Of a stretch of DNA of 64,000 bases, positions 11,759 through 23,136 are shown in pieces. The stretch comes from Flaveria trinervia (lineage: Eukaryota > Streptophyta > Magnoliopsida > Asterales > Asteraceae). The translations under genes were made by a program, and so were the position numbers. The notes below the pieces were generated by a model that was not told the DNA's origin, made no database searches, and was given only the letters and a program-made list of their open reading frames with translations. The stretch's first letter is position 1. Every line of letters starts with the position of its first letter. The stretch is from positions 73,118,599 through 73,182,598 of the forward strand of contig CM046451.1 in the NCBI GenBank assembly GCA_025506515.1, given 5' to 3'.

Positions 11759-14354
11759 TTATGACAAAACAGACCACTTACTGATGGGTTGAACTTTGGG
11801 TTCACTTTCCCTTTTAGGAGGCGTCACTGAGTTCCTCTTAAAATATACAAATGTAGATGCAAAAAGTTCAACTATTCTCCTTGATGTCTGATAATAAGGA
11901 CAATGAGACGCTATGTGACCATACTCTCCACAATTATAGCAGGATCTGCTTTCAAGTATACGGTTTATATGTTTTGATGGAGATGTAGATGTCACACGGT
12001 CAACCGTATTACGTTTATATTGAGACACTTCTTTGTTAGTTGTATGGTAGGGTTTTACAAACTTAATTGCTTTACTTGATTTTACAGCTTTGATCTCTTG
12101 TTTACCTGGACTGTGACATGATGCACATGATTGATTAGGTTTTATAGTCCTTTTAGGTTCTTGTTTGACTTTGTTTGACCCTCACTTTAAACTAACCTTT
12201 TCAAATTCTTTTTCCAGGTCAACAGAAGGCATCTTTCCTATTGCCTTTGAAGTGGCCTCCTTTTGTTTAGAGTCAGATTCACTTGATTTACTCATGGAAT
12301 CTGGATCATTAACAGAGGAGTAGACACCACTGGATCCTTGATGGGGTATTGTTAATTGGTTTACTTTTGGTGTTCATCAAGGTCTCAGGTGGTGGTGTAA
12401 CCACTTTGTATCCCAGTCCCTTCCTGTTATTTCTCTCTCTCACTAAGTGTTGGACAATGTGTGATAAGCTTGTCCAACTATGCAGTGTCCTCTAGAGAGT
12501 TCAGATAGTACCTAATGTCATTTGCTTGGTTAAAAGCAACTACCTCAGTTTCCCTAAGCTGTTTATTTAATAGGTCTCTCTTTTCCTTGTAACTGTGCTC
12601 ATTTTGTTTTAACACTCTATTTGCCTCTATGCACAGTTCCAGATCCTTTACTAAGCTATCATTATGATCTAACAGCCTAACAAATTTTGAATCTATACTT
12701 TCTCTGAATTTATTACATTCTAAGCAAGCATGATTATTAAAAAGTTGGTCAGTAGTACTTACTGGAGATGTTGAAGAGGAATCAGCCATGAGTGCAGACT
12801 CCGTTGTCTCAGGTTCTGGTGATTCAGATGACGAAATAGATTTTTCTTCCTTAGGTAGGTGGTTGACCACATTTGCAGTGTCTTCAGAATTTGACATCGC
12901 GAGCTCTACTGCTATATCTCCCTCACTCGCCGAATCGTCATCAATATCCTCCAGACTAGCTATATTGGACTCTTCTGGTGACACGAACCAAAAGCTCCAA
13001 TCTTGTCCTTCATCCTCGTTAGCAGTTAAGGTTTTTGGGTCCTTACTGCATGAGTTGGAGCTGCCAGATGTGGCCTTGTCCTAACGATTAAAGGACGAGA
13101 AGGGATTTCCATTACCCGTCTTCTTTGGTTTTACACACTCCCTCTTGAAGTGTCCCTTCTCACCGCAGTTGAAACATGTAACCTTTGACTTATCGAATCC
13201 AAAGGTTGTGTCTTTTGTTGCAACCAAGTTCTGTCCGGTCTTTTTGACAAACTTTTTAGCTCGTCGGACAACACTTTCCAGAGCCCACATTATGTCCATG
13301 TGTTCCAACTCCATCTCATCCACCTGTTCATAATCTTCATCTGCGAGGTGGTAGTTTCCTATCTTTCCAGCAACTAATCCATCGTAGGATTGAACAACCG
13401 CAGCTAAGGAGTCCATATGTTCTCTGGCCACCTCCACAATCACATTCCCGAAGTTGTCGGTTTTGAGCTTTGCTGCATTAGATTCAGGTATCATATATTT
13501 GGTGCTAGACGACCCTTACGTTTCGGATCCTGAAGTTGAGGGTTGTGCTGGAACTGCTACGCTTGAGATGAAGGCGGTTTGCAGTGGTGCTCCAGATGTC
13601 TTGACCGAAGGAGTAGCATTGTAGAGTGTAGGATTCTGATCGTAGTTAGCCTTTTGGGCTCGATATTTCATTCTAAGCTCCTCATCTCTCACTTTCAGAA
13701 TGAAGTCATTTATATCGAACTTCGAGAGCATTTCATTCTGTCCGAGATTAGAGACAAATGAATCCCATTTTTTTGGTAATCCATTAGCAAAGTTGGATAC
13801 CTTATCCTCCATTGATGTAACCACTCCATGAGTGTGCATCTCACTCATGAGGTGGTAGAATCTACCGATCACATCATCAAGGCCTTTTTTCCCATAGAAG
13901 AGAAGTTGTCAAACTCCTTCTTCAAGGCTTTTGCCTTGATGGCCTTCAGAGAGGCAATCCCGTCATACCTCTTTTCCAACGCATCCTAATGTTTCTTTTC
14001 TTGAGTATACTCCGAATGCTGATGGAAAATATCCTTCGGAATAGACTGAGTAAGCAAAGCATAGACTTTCTTTTCAGCGTTGTGTTTTACCTTCTGAGTA
14101 TCCGACATGCCACTTAGAGTAAGTTTGACTCCGTCAGATCCTACTGGCATGCTATAACCTGACTCGATGGCCTCCCAGAAATTTATATCTACTCCACTTA
14201 AGTAGATTTCGAAACGTTGCTTCCATTGTGGGTAGTCGTCTAACGAAATAAGTTTTGGTGGTTTATTGTGAATCCCCACTTCATTCTCCAACAGCAGTAG
14301 ATTCTGAATACGTGTGTCTCTACTTGTTGTGTATGCTGAAAACTGGTCCTCCAT
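11759..14354 (-). pseudogene. gag of B with two CCHC zinc knuckles
   Basis: The ATG is at 14354 (MEDQFSAYTTSRDTRIQNL). The gag core covers 14354-13516 with breaks at 13985 and 13873. The next segment (13494-13081) ends with an intact knuckle CFNCGEKGHFKREC at 13135-13176. A coiled-coil-like linker (12984-12478) contains a conserved CLECNKFRESID stretch. The second knuckle, CYNCGEYGHIASHC, is at 11900-11941. The two knuckles, about 1.2 kb apart, are typical of this element group. The best-preserved gag of family 1 in the window. Confidence 0.85.
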
Positions 14355-14384
14355 TACGTTTAACTTTATTGTTTAACAAACTGC

Positions 14385-14625
14385 TAAGGTATGCGAATGG
14401 AGGTATGCAATTGAACTTATTCGTGCGATTGAACAATGCGGATCGTTCAATTATGCGACTGAACTAATGCGGAAGAGTCAGTCGCCCGAATGAACAAATG
14501 CGGTTGAACAGTCCGAATGAAGTTCTCAGTCGTACGATTAAAGATACGAATGAGTCCAATTGTGCGGTTGGAGAGTGCGAATGAATTCAGTCGTGCGATT
14601 GGTCTAATCGTGCGACTGAACTTGC
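14385..14625 (-). repeat. Palindromic word array in the gag leader of B
   Basis: The same CARTCG/CGAYTG-type dyads as in A's leader lie between the PBS and the gag ATG. Individual words differ from those of A, but the style and location are kept. Confidence 0.55.
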
Positions 14626-14831
14626 TGATGTTTGATAATTTGTAGATTTAACTTGATTTTACAGTAAAAACTCGAATTTTCTCAAACCCTAATAGCCGTA
14701 TGCCGAAAAAACTCAACTTTTCAATCAGGAAATGTCTAAGACTCCGTTAGACACAAAAGGATTGCATTTTTGATGCAGAAACACAATTCTTGTGTCAAAA
14801 CTATTGAATCAACATGTAATCAAGAGACCAA

Positions 14832-14843
14832 GCTCTCATACCA
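14832..14843 (-). promoter_or_regulatory. Primer-binding site of B
   Basis: The minus strand reads TGGTATGAGAGC, one mismatch from the initiator-Met site, 2 nt inside the LTR. Confidence 0.85.
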
Positions 14844-14845
14844 CT

Positions 14846-15587
14846 TGTTGGGATCTGGTATTTGAATGAAACACCCACTGATTAACGTGTTAAACCAAAC
14901 CAAATGGTGCGGAATCCTATTTGATTGGCGATCCAATCAGTGAGAACGCACGTAGAAACAATAACGTATTGAATCTAACGTCAAGAATCAATTAGGAATC
15001 AATCTACAGCGTTCTATGAACTTGGAGTACGAACTTAGAGGCTTCTGGACGGATAAGGTACGTCTGGAGTAGAAGTGAATTCAATGATTACGTTTTTCCC
15101 GAATTAAGTGGTATTTATAGGTTAAGGTTCTTAATCGTGCGACTGGACCATTTGCATGGTGCAGTCGTGCAATTGAGTCATGCGGTTGATCCATTCGCAC
15201 GACTAAGTTTTCAGTCGTGCGACTGACTCAATCTCATGTTTCAATCATACGACTGATCCAGTCTCTGGTTCATTTGTACGATTGGTTCATTAGCATGAAG
15301 ATGTTCATGCGTATGGTCCATTAGCATGGGCCAATCACATGAGAACTTCACATGATTAAGTTTGAATATGTTTCATAGTCATTAATTGATTTAGGTATTA
15401 CTCAAACAACCACAACCTATATAGTTAAGTCAATAAGCGTTATTACATACCAATCATGAAATATTCAACATTAAGCACAACAACGTATTGTATTTCATTA
15501 AGTACCTGTACAATTACAATTACATAAGTGTAATACAATACAAAGATATTACATTAAGATCAGAAACTAGGGACACATGTATGAACA
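14846..15587 (-). repeat. 5' LTR of B (742 bp)
   Basis: It begins TGTTCATACATGTG at 15587 and ends CAGATCCCAACA at 14846 in element sense. The palindromic array is at 15130-15340 and TATAAATA at 15119-15112. It is homologous to A's LTR with many differences, so A and B are not recent sisters. Confidence 0.85.
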
Positions 15588-16051
15588 AGTAACATAATTA
15601 ATCAACCATGTGGGACCTTGATTAACATCTATTTGTTTTAGTTCATGCAAGTCAATGTAGTGTGAATAGAGAATTTCCTGTGTTTACATGTTTTATAAGC
15701 GACATATAGTTTTTTGGGAAGAATATCCAACAAATAAGCATTCATTTACCTTTTCATCAAACTTTCTTCATGCTTTCGTATGTAACAATGTGAAAGGACA
15801 TTTAAAGGATCTAAATGCCCAATCTAACCCTACGTCTCATAGACGATCTCATCCTTGTATTTATCGTTCCTTGTTATAAAGAACACGATTGTAAAGGTAG
15901 GATGTCGTAATGACTACTTCAACCAAATAGAATAGGGTTGTTCGGAATTTGAAAGTATACTACCTGCAACATCTTTAAGATATGATCCCACCTTTCAAGA
16001 CTAGTTTGTTAAGAAGTTCTTATTACATCGTACTATCATGCAATACCATTG
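15588..16051 (-). pseudogene. Relic F, integrase C-terminal part
   Basis: In minus frames with several breaks one reads the end of a copia integrase: a YLYNRVL-type stretch, a HTKAMKKF stretch, then KFDEKVNECLFVGYSSQ. It is the downstream continuation of the fragment at 28651-29426, the two being separated by element E; the lower end is cut by B's LTR. It belongs to a different copia family from A-E. The ORF on the plus strand here is a shadow. Confidence 0.65.
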
Positions 16052-16890
16052 TGCAGGATCGGTGTTTGTCACTTAAACACAAATGTTTTCTCTCAAACTC
16101 GCCTAGAATCACACTCGGGTAAGAATCAATAAGAGTTGATCACAATATGAAAAGTAATTAAGAACACAGAAAGATAATTTTCAAGATACTTTTATATATG
16201 ATTCTCAACTCAAGATACAAAGACTCTTACAAGCAGGTTGTGTATTTTATGAGTTACAAGGAGAACCTATATATAATACTACATACAACCGGATATACTT
16301 TGATACCAGTTGGGATTCTTTAGCTAAATCCTATACTACAAGACTATAGTTAAGGTATCTCGGATAAAGTCTTATCTGAGATTTAGTAGTCAGGACATGT
16401 CCCTGACTTACCTTTTGTCACCAACTAAAGATAACAACTGTACTATCATGAAAAGGTAAACAGTGGAATAAAGTATGGTCAACAACATGGTTCGTTATGA
16501 AGAAGCCATGATGTATCAGAAGTCTGCAGCGGAGTGTTAGAGACCATAGTTGTGTCCACTGGTTATAGCAGTGTCTTCCTTCGGAAGAGTAAGTACTTCC
16601 GAAGCCACTTTATACTTCGAAAGAGGTTGCTTCTTCCAAGGCTTGGAGACTTCTTCATCATACTTTGGAAGTGGTCTTCATTTTATTCTTCTAAGTTTTG
16701 AACTTCGAATGTATGCATTTGTCTTCGGAAGTAGAGTTCTATCTTTGGAAGTTTGACTTTTCCTTTGTCTTCGGAAGAACTCTACAACCATCGGAGGTTC
16801 CATGAAAAGCTTCGGAAGCCTTTGCATGTAGCATCAAAATAAATTAAGTGATCTAGTTTTGGTTGCATTAGCCTTCTTCTTGATCCAACA
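16052..16890 (-). repeat. 3' LTR of E (839 bp)
   Basis: It begins TGTTGGATCAAGAAGAAGGC at 16890 and ends CCGATCCTGCA at 16052 in sense. The upstream part contains many CTTCCGAAG/CTTCGGAAG words (16560-16830). A TATATATAGG candidate TATA box is at about 16276-16267. Confidence 0.92.
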
Positions 16891-16902
16891 AACTCCCCCT
16901 AG
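16891..16902 (-). promoter_or_regulatory. Polypurine tract of E
   Basis: The minus strand CTAGGGGGAGTT directly precedes the 3' LTR's TGTTGG. This is the plus-strand primer site and confirms the LTR border. Confidence 0.88.
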
Positions 16903-16946
16903 GCTAATGCTACCAAAACATCACTTACCTCGACTTCTCAAAACTT

Positions 16947-19900
16947 TCAGCACCAAGGAGAGCAGATATTTGTCTGTCCCTTGTTCTTCCCTGATATGGT
17001 GCTGAGAAGCTTGTACAGATCCTTGGTAGATAGGAAATCCAGTCTGTCACCTTGGATAACATGTACCCTTTGTTGTTGCCCTCTGAAAAGAGTTAGTTGA
17101 TGGGAATTATAATCATATTCGCATTGAACTATAGGTTCTAATTCAGGACCTTCCACCATGTGTAGAAAGGCAGCACCTTTGGTGGGAGATCTTTCCTTGT
17201 CTTCCTGTATTCTCAATTTCAACTCTTCTTTAATCTTTGCTTTTGTAGTTAGCTCAGCCAGATGAAGACTGCTGAGATGATTTCTCACGAGTGCAGCAGT
17301 TTCAGAGTTGGAGGGGTTGGAGAATAGTTTCTCTGCTAACTCAGCAATGTCAAATCTGCTGGAGTGTAACAGAGAGGTTGCATTGAGTCTGTTGACTTCA
17401 CCATTCTCTCTTTACACAACAAAGTTGTGAGAAGGTTCATCGAACCTCCACTGGATTATCTTCCTTCTAGGCACAAGAGGCTGACTAGGAATCTTGTCCT
17501 CTTTGCTTGTATCCAGCAGAGTCACCAGTTTCCTTCTGAGCATCTTTTCTTCCTCATTTAAAGAGTCTAAATGAGGCCCAAAAGTCTTGAAGCTGGCCCA
17601 AAGTTCCTCTAGGCAAATCAAAGAATCTGTCTCTTGTGAGGGAACTTGAAGATCTGTCTACATAGGTAATGTTAACAGAGTCTTCTACAGAGGAAACTTT
17701 GCTCAAAGTGGTGCAATTAGTGAGCTTCTTCTTGATTGCCTTAAACTCCTCAAGGGAGAGATGTTGAGAAGGCTGAAAGGATGGTATGGATGGTAATTAG
17801 GTAGGTTTAGGTTCAAAGGTTCTGGCTAGTGTTTTGGGTTGGATGATGGGATGTTTAGGAGGTTAAGGTGAGTGAGTAGTAGTGGGTAGTGATATGGGTT
17901 CAGGGGTGAAGGGTTCAGGTTTAATGGTGAATGGTGAGGATGAGGGTTCAAGTTGTGGATGGGTAGAAGCAGTGAAGGTCATCCCTTTTACCCTTCTATA
18001 CATCTCTTTCCTTTTCCCCAACCAGATGTCAACCTTAATTTCACTGACAATCCGTTGGAGTGTCCTTTCAGACATAGGACCCACCTGCCTACCGGAGAAG
18101 CCATGAGCCCAAAGATAGTCCTTCATCCAGACATTCTCAGTAAGCTTCTTGGAGGCAGTGACCCTAGCCTCTTCTTTTTTCTTCTTCTTCTCTCTGGCCT
18201 TTTCTTTTGTAGCCTTCTTCCTTTCTTTCTCCATTAGATCCTGCTCTTTGTTGAAGAGCCAGAGGATCGTGTCATCATTATGTGGAGAGAGTTCTGGAAG
18301 ATCAAAGCCTTTGGAGAGTAGGAAGTTTATCCTGTCTCTCCTCAGCTGCAATTCATCCTCCTTCTGTTTCTTTTCCTTTTCCTCTAAGGCCAACCTGACT
18401 TCTTCTTCAAGTTTTAGCCTGGTTGCCTTCTCCAGATCCATCAACTCTTCTAATGGTAGTAGGAATGTTTCTTCATTGGCAGCTCCCATTTCAATGAGCT
18501 GGTCAATGATCTGCTCTCTTCTTTTATTGATGACAACCTCCTGATTGGAAGAAGCTGCTTTTGTGCTAGCAGCTAGCAACTTCTCAGTCCGAAGTATTCC
18601 TTTCTACTTAAGTTTCTCCTCTTCCTGAATCTCTTCCGCAGTCATCTTCCTTTTACCTTTATCCTTTGAAGATCCTGACTGTGGTGGTTCTTAGAGAGAG
18701 GTTCCTGATTGTGAGAGAGTCAGAGATGCTGTCTAAGATGGAGGTGCAATTAGAAAGTCCTTGTTGCTCATTTCAGATGCCATTTCCAGGATAGCATCTA
18801 TGATGATCAGTTCCTCAGACATTTTAAACAGTCCTTCCGCAGCTTCCATTTAAGCTTCGGATGATTCAGCTTGTTCTTCCGAGGCTTTAACTTCAACTTT
18901 GGAAGTTAAAGGAGATGCAGATTCTGTCCCAACTGTTTCAGTTGCTGGGCCATCAGTTCACATTTCCCCTTCGAATTGAATCTTAGGTTCCATGAGGACC
19001 TTAGGTTGACCAACTTCTTCCACAGTGGTAGAAGGTGCAGTCAGCCTTTGAAGTTCTTCTGCTCCAAAGTAGATCATTGCAACATCATGACTTGACTGCT
19101 CAAAGGATGATCTTAATAGAAACTTGGTGAAGAGTCTGTAGAGATCATTAAGCATCCTTGGATCAATCTAATGAGTGACCTGAGATGTTTCAGGCGCAGA
19201 GATGATGGGAGAGAAAGATGTTGAAGTGGAAGGCCGGCTCTGTGGTTCCTTGTGTGTTTGTCTTTGAACATCTCCCCTTTTTTGGTAGCATCATCTTGAG
19301 AGCTAGATGAGCTAGAGGAGGAAGTCAGGGAGACCTGAATAGGTACATGCCTAACAGACGTCTCTGTCTGTTTCTCAGCTATGTGAGCCTTGAGATTGTC
19401 AATCTCAAGTTGCTGAGTGGCAGATCTTGCCTCTAAAGTCCTAACGTGAGATTCTAGGTTTGAGACTTTAGAAAGAAGATCTTGAATGAGGAGTTGCATG
19501 CTTCCCTCATCTTTTTTTGAAGAATCACAGGGAGATGAGGTAACATACCTAGTTTGTTCAGCCTCACCACCAGATGTGGGTTCTTGGCACCCTAGTTTCC
19601 CATGCTCAATGATGTCTCTTTCAGAGTCATCAAAGGGCTCGGTTGCCATAGATTCAGTCTAAGAAATGTTACCCACTGTCCAGAAGATCCATTGAGGCAC
19701 CTTCTGTAGTGGCAGCTGAATCGACATGAGTCCCCTCCACATCCGTGGGACTCACCTCAGTTGGTTGCTGATGGGGGATAGAGATAAGAGATTTCTCCAG
19801 GCTCTGTTGATCTTGGAGAGGATGTTGTAGATCAACTTCATTGCCATGGAGAGATGTTATCTCATCATCAGTTTTAAATAAAAGGTCAATGAAAGATAGG

Positions 19901-20968
19901 ATGGTTAAACCTACTCACCCGGGACTTTGTTAATGTCTACAGGCATTGAGCCTCTGGTGGGGCTGTCCCTTGTTGGCTACTCAGGGGAGTATAGAGACTC
20001 ACCCTGAGGGCTTTCAGCTTGGGTTGTGTGCTCACGGGTCTGAAACTGAGGGGACCTTTGTTTCACTCTAGCCTTTTTGGATTGAACAGGAGGAGCTAGT
20101 TCAATCAGAGTAGATTGAACAAGGGTTCGTTTGGGACGTCTCTGATAAGTGATGGTGATGGTTGGAGGGGGGGTAGTTGTAGTGTGGGTTCATCACGTGT
20201 GGGGTTAACACGGATGTCACCAGGAGCCATTGGCTCAGTCATACCTGGAAGAAGTGCAGTTTCTCATCCTGTGAAGTTGGTGGACACTCTCTTCAAAGTC
20301 TTGAAGATGGTCGGCCTCATCTAGGGAGCAGTCAGAGCAGTTGCACAGACAAGCGTGCTCTGGTCTAGCTCACAGTTGATTATATGCTGGAGAAACCTGG
20401 GAAACATGAAGAATGTGCCCTTCTGAAGATTTCCTGTGAGGTTAGCCAGCACAAATCTTGAATAGTTGAAGCGGAGGCGTTTTACCAACCCATGAACAAG
20501 GCACCCAAGTTCAAATGGGATTTGATCCCATCCTCCGGATTTATTCAATAAGCAGTGGAGGACCACGTGTAGCAGGAACTTCTATTTGTACGACAAGTTA
20601 AATTTGTATACAGTTGACCTGCTAACGTCTCCTCCATTTCCCATTTGGAGATAAGAATGGTCCAAGTCTGCTTTGGGGAATTCCGTTGGAGCACCCTCAT
20701 CATGAAGCTCTAAATGCTCCCTGATGAGCTGTTCAGAAATGACCAACTCCTGGCCACAGATGCTCGATCGAATGACACAGACCCTGTTTAGGGTTTCAAT
20801 CTGACCATTTGCCTAAAATTCAGACATATGGCTTGAGTAAATTGTGGGGTTAACAGTCAGAGCGGTGTAGTAAGAAGATTGGGTTAGGAAGGAGATGATA
20901 TCTGAGAAGTCAGCATCTCTTGATGAATCAAGAAGTGCGACTTGGTTGTGCTAAGGGTTGAAGGCCAT
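16947..20968 (-). pseudogene. ORF3 of E
   Basis: The likely start is the ATG at 20968 (MAFNP then a stop). The N-terminal part (DADFSDIISFLTQSSYYTAL, then HVVLHCLLNKSGGWDQIP and FFMFPRFLQHIIN at 20566-20321) matches, motif for motif, the corresponding part of ORF3 in D and J. A middle region at 19649-19113 holds a heptad-like coiled coil (SKVSNLESHVRTLEARSA). A highly charged K/E coiled coil lies at 18579-17863 (LEEEVRLALEEKEKKQKEDE). The conserved C-terminal part (RLDFLSTKDLYKLLSTISG) ends at 16947, 45 bp before the PPT. At least six stops or shifts break it. The function is unknown; nuclear or particle-associated roles are both possible. Confidence 0.75.
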
Positions 20969-21606
20969 TTGGAAAGGTGAATGGGAATGATTTGGCCCGG
21001 GTAAAGATGAGTAGAAGAAATTTCTAGGGCTGTAAAGTTTGCAAGTAAGAGAGTGAAAGTGAATAGTCGAGATTATTTAAAAGATTGTGGAGAGGCGGTA
21101 ATGGGGGTTAGGATAAGGTGATGTGATGGTTTAGTGGATGAATGACAGCGGCGGTAAGGTTAAAAATCAGTTAAATAATCCGACATCATTAACAAAATCT
21201 TTGCTTTATACAGTGTGGGGCTCAAGAAATTTACGTTACAGATTGAGATCTCTCTTCCGAGTGTAAAACATTTCCGAAGGTAACTTGTCTCCCGAAGGAA
21301 ATTCTTACTTCCGAAGCCAATTATATGCTTCCGAAGGTTAGAGTTGCTTCCAAATAGATAATTTGCAAGTTTTGGAAGTAGATCTGATATGCAATCAATC
21401 GCTTCTTTCGAGACCAAAAATTCTTCCGAGAAGAAAGTTATCCTTTGAGAAATTATGCTTCGGAAGATATAATAATGTCTTCCGAAGGTTAGTTTTTCTT
21501 CGGAAGGAATTTACACTCAGAAAATTTAAAGAGAATTCCTTGTGACACGGCTTAAATTGTATTGACACAAGACTTACATATTAAAAGGTTTTCAAAAGAG
21601 ATCATA
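20969..21606 (-). other. Spacer between pol and ORF3 in E, with CTTCCGAAG words
   Basis: There is no coding sequence. Between 21240 and 21510 about a dozen CTTCCGAAG-like palindromic words occur, the same words as in E's LTR. An acceptor-like ACTTTACAG lies near 21042-21034, before ORF3. The family-1 hairpin motifs are absent. Confidence 0.55.
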
Positions 21607-23136
21607 TTAGTCAATGTTTATCATCCCAATAGCTGTTATGAGATACTTAAACCTTTGTTCATCAAAAGCTTTGGTAAATAGATAAGCATATTGTTCATTT
21701 GAATCAACTTTGATTAACCTGATTAGATTTTTCTCATGAATGTCTCTAATGAAATGATTCCTAATGTCAATGTGCTTAGCCTTGGAGTGCGTCACCGGAT
21801 TTTCAGTAATGGAGATAGCACTATTGTTATCAATATGGATAGGAGTACTCATAAAGTTGAATCCATAGTCTAACATCTGATTCTAAATCTATAGCAGTTG
21901 AGCACAGCAGCTAGCAGCAGCAATGTATTCAGCTTCAGCAGTTGATATAGAGACACAGGATTGTTTCTTGCATTACCATGAGATGATCCTTCCAACAAGA
22001 AATTGACATCCTCCCGATGTTGATTTCTTGTCAATATTGCAGCCGCCGTAGTCAGTGTCAGAGTATCCATAAAGATTGAAATCCTTGTTTTTGAGATACG
22101 AGAGACCTAGTTTAGGAGCTCCTTTGAGGTATCTGAGGATTCTCCTAACAATAGCTAGGTGAGACACCTTAGGAGCAGCCTGATATCTTGCACAAATGCA
22201 AGTAGCAAACATGATATCAGGTCTACTTGTTGTAAGATACATCAGAGACCCCATAATTGCCCTATACCGATGTTGATCGGTATCCTCCCCCTGAAGGTCT
22301 GGACAAAGATTATGGTTTCTGGGTATGGGTGTCTTGGCAGGCTTGCAATCCTTCATCTCAAATCTTTCTAAGATGTCAGAGACATATTTAGATTGATTAA
22401 TGAAGAACCCTTCCTTCAGTTGCTTTACCCCAATTCCAAGGAAAAAGTCCATTTTTCCCATGGAGCTCATCTCAAACTTTTTCTTCATAATGCTCTCAAA
22501 ATCTTTGCACATTTGGTCATTTGAGGAACCAAATATGATGACATCGATATAGACTTGTACAAGAAAAATGTCCTCTCCAGACTTTCTAATGAAGAGAGTC
22601 TTGTCAATGGTACCTCTAGTGTAGCCATTGTTTAGAAGAACCTGAGACAGAGTCTCATACCACAGCCTAGGTGCTTGGTGCAGCGCATATAGAGCTTTAT
22701 CCAATTTGCAGACATAGTTGGGGTGATGTGGATCTTCAAATCCTGGAGGTTGACATACATACACTTCCCTGTCTATATCCCCGTATAGAAAAGCACACTT
22801 GACGTCAAGTTGGTATACTGTGAAGTCCTTGGATGCAACATAAGGAAGGAAGATCCTAACTGCCTCAAGTCCTGCAACTAGTGTGAAGACATCAGTATAA
22901 TCGATTCCTTCCTCTTGAGTGTATCCTTGAACCACAAGTCTTGCCTTATTCTTGATGATTAAGCCTCTATCATCTCTCTTGTTTCGGAAAACCCATTTGG
23001 TGCCTATGGGTACTTGAGCAGATGGTAGCGGACATAGGTTCCATACCTTCTGTCTCTTGAATTGAAGCAGCTCCTCTTGCATCGATTCAATCCAGCTACT
23101 ATCTTTTAAGGCATCTTCTACCTTCTTGGGTTCCAT
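21607..23136 (-). pseudogene. pol of E: reverse transcriptase and RNase H
   Basis: The long open stretch 23136-21973 covers the whole RT: VEDALKDSSWIESMQEELLQ, GTKWVFRNKRDDRG, YQLDVKCAFLYGD (first catalytic Asp present), KALYALHQAPRLWYE and FEMSSMGKMDFFLG. The catalytic YVDD box at 22540-22551 reads YIDV, so the second Asp is lost; this should abolish polymerisation. RNase H starts in the same frame (YGYSDTDYGGCNID), shifts near 21970, and ends at 21607 after HIDIRNHFIRD and the FTKAFDEQRFKYL tail. Confidence 0.9.

Larger units (their letters stand above)
10263..15587 (-). mobile_element. Element B: family-1 copia, 5' part, interrupted by A
   Basis: 5' LTR, PBS, gag, protease and the integrase are present, after which the reading is cut at 10263 by A's LTR. 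The remainder (RT, RNase H, spacer, ORF3, 3' LTR) should lie beyond A, outside the window. The 5-bp target repeat of A would start with GCCCT at 10263. B's own outer LTR end at 15587 abuts relic F, so B is inserted in F. Confidence 0.85.

Noticed and set aside
15688..15879. A small plus-strand gene between B and E
   Set aside because: The minus strand reads as the end of a copia integrase (relic F), which explains the open frame.
17882..18544. Plus-strand open frames of 74-131 codons
   Set aside because: They are shadows of the charged ORF3 coiled coil of E on the minus strand; Ser/Phe/Leu-rich text is the usual complement of Lys/Glu codons.
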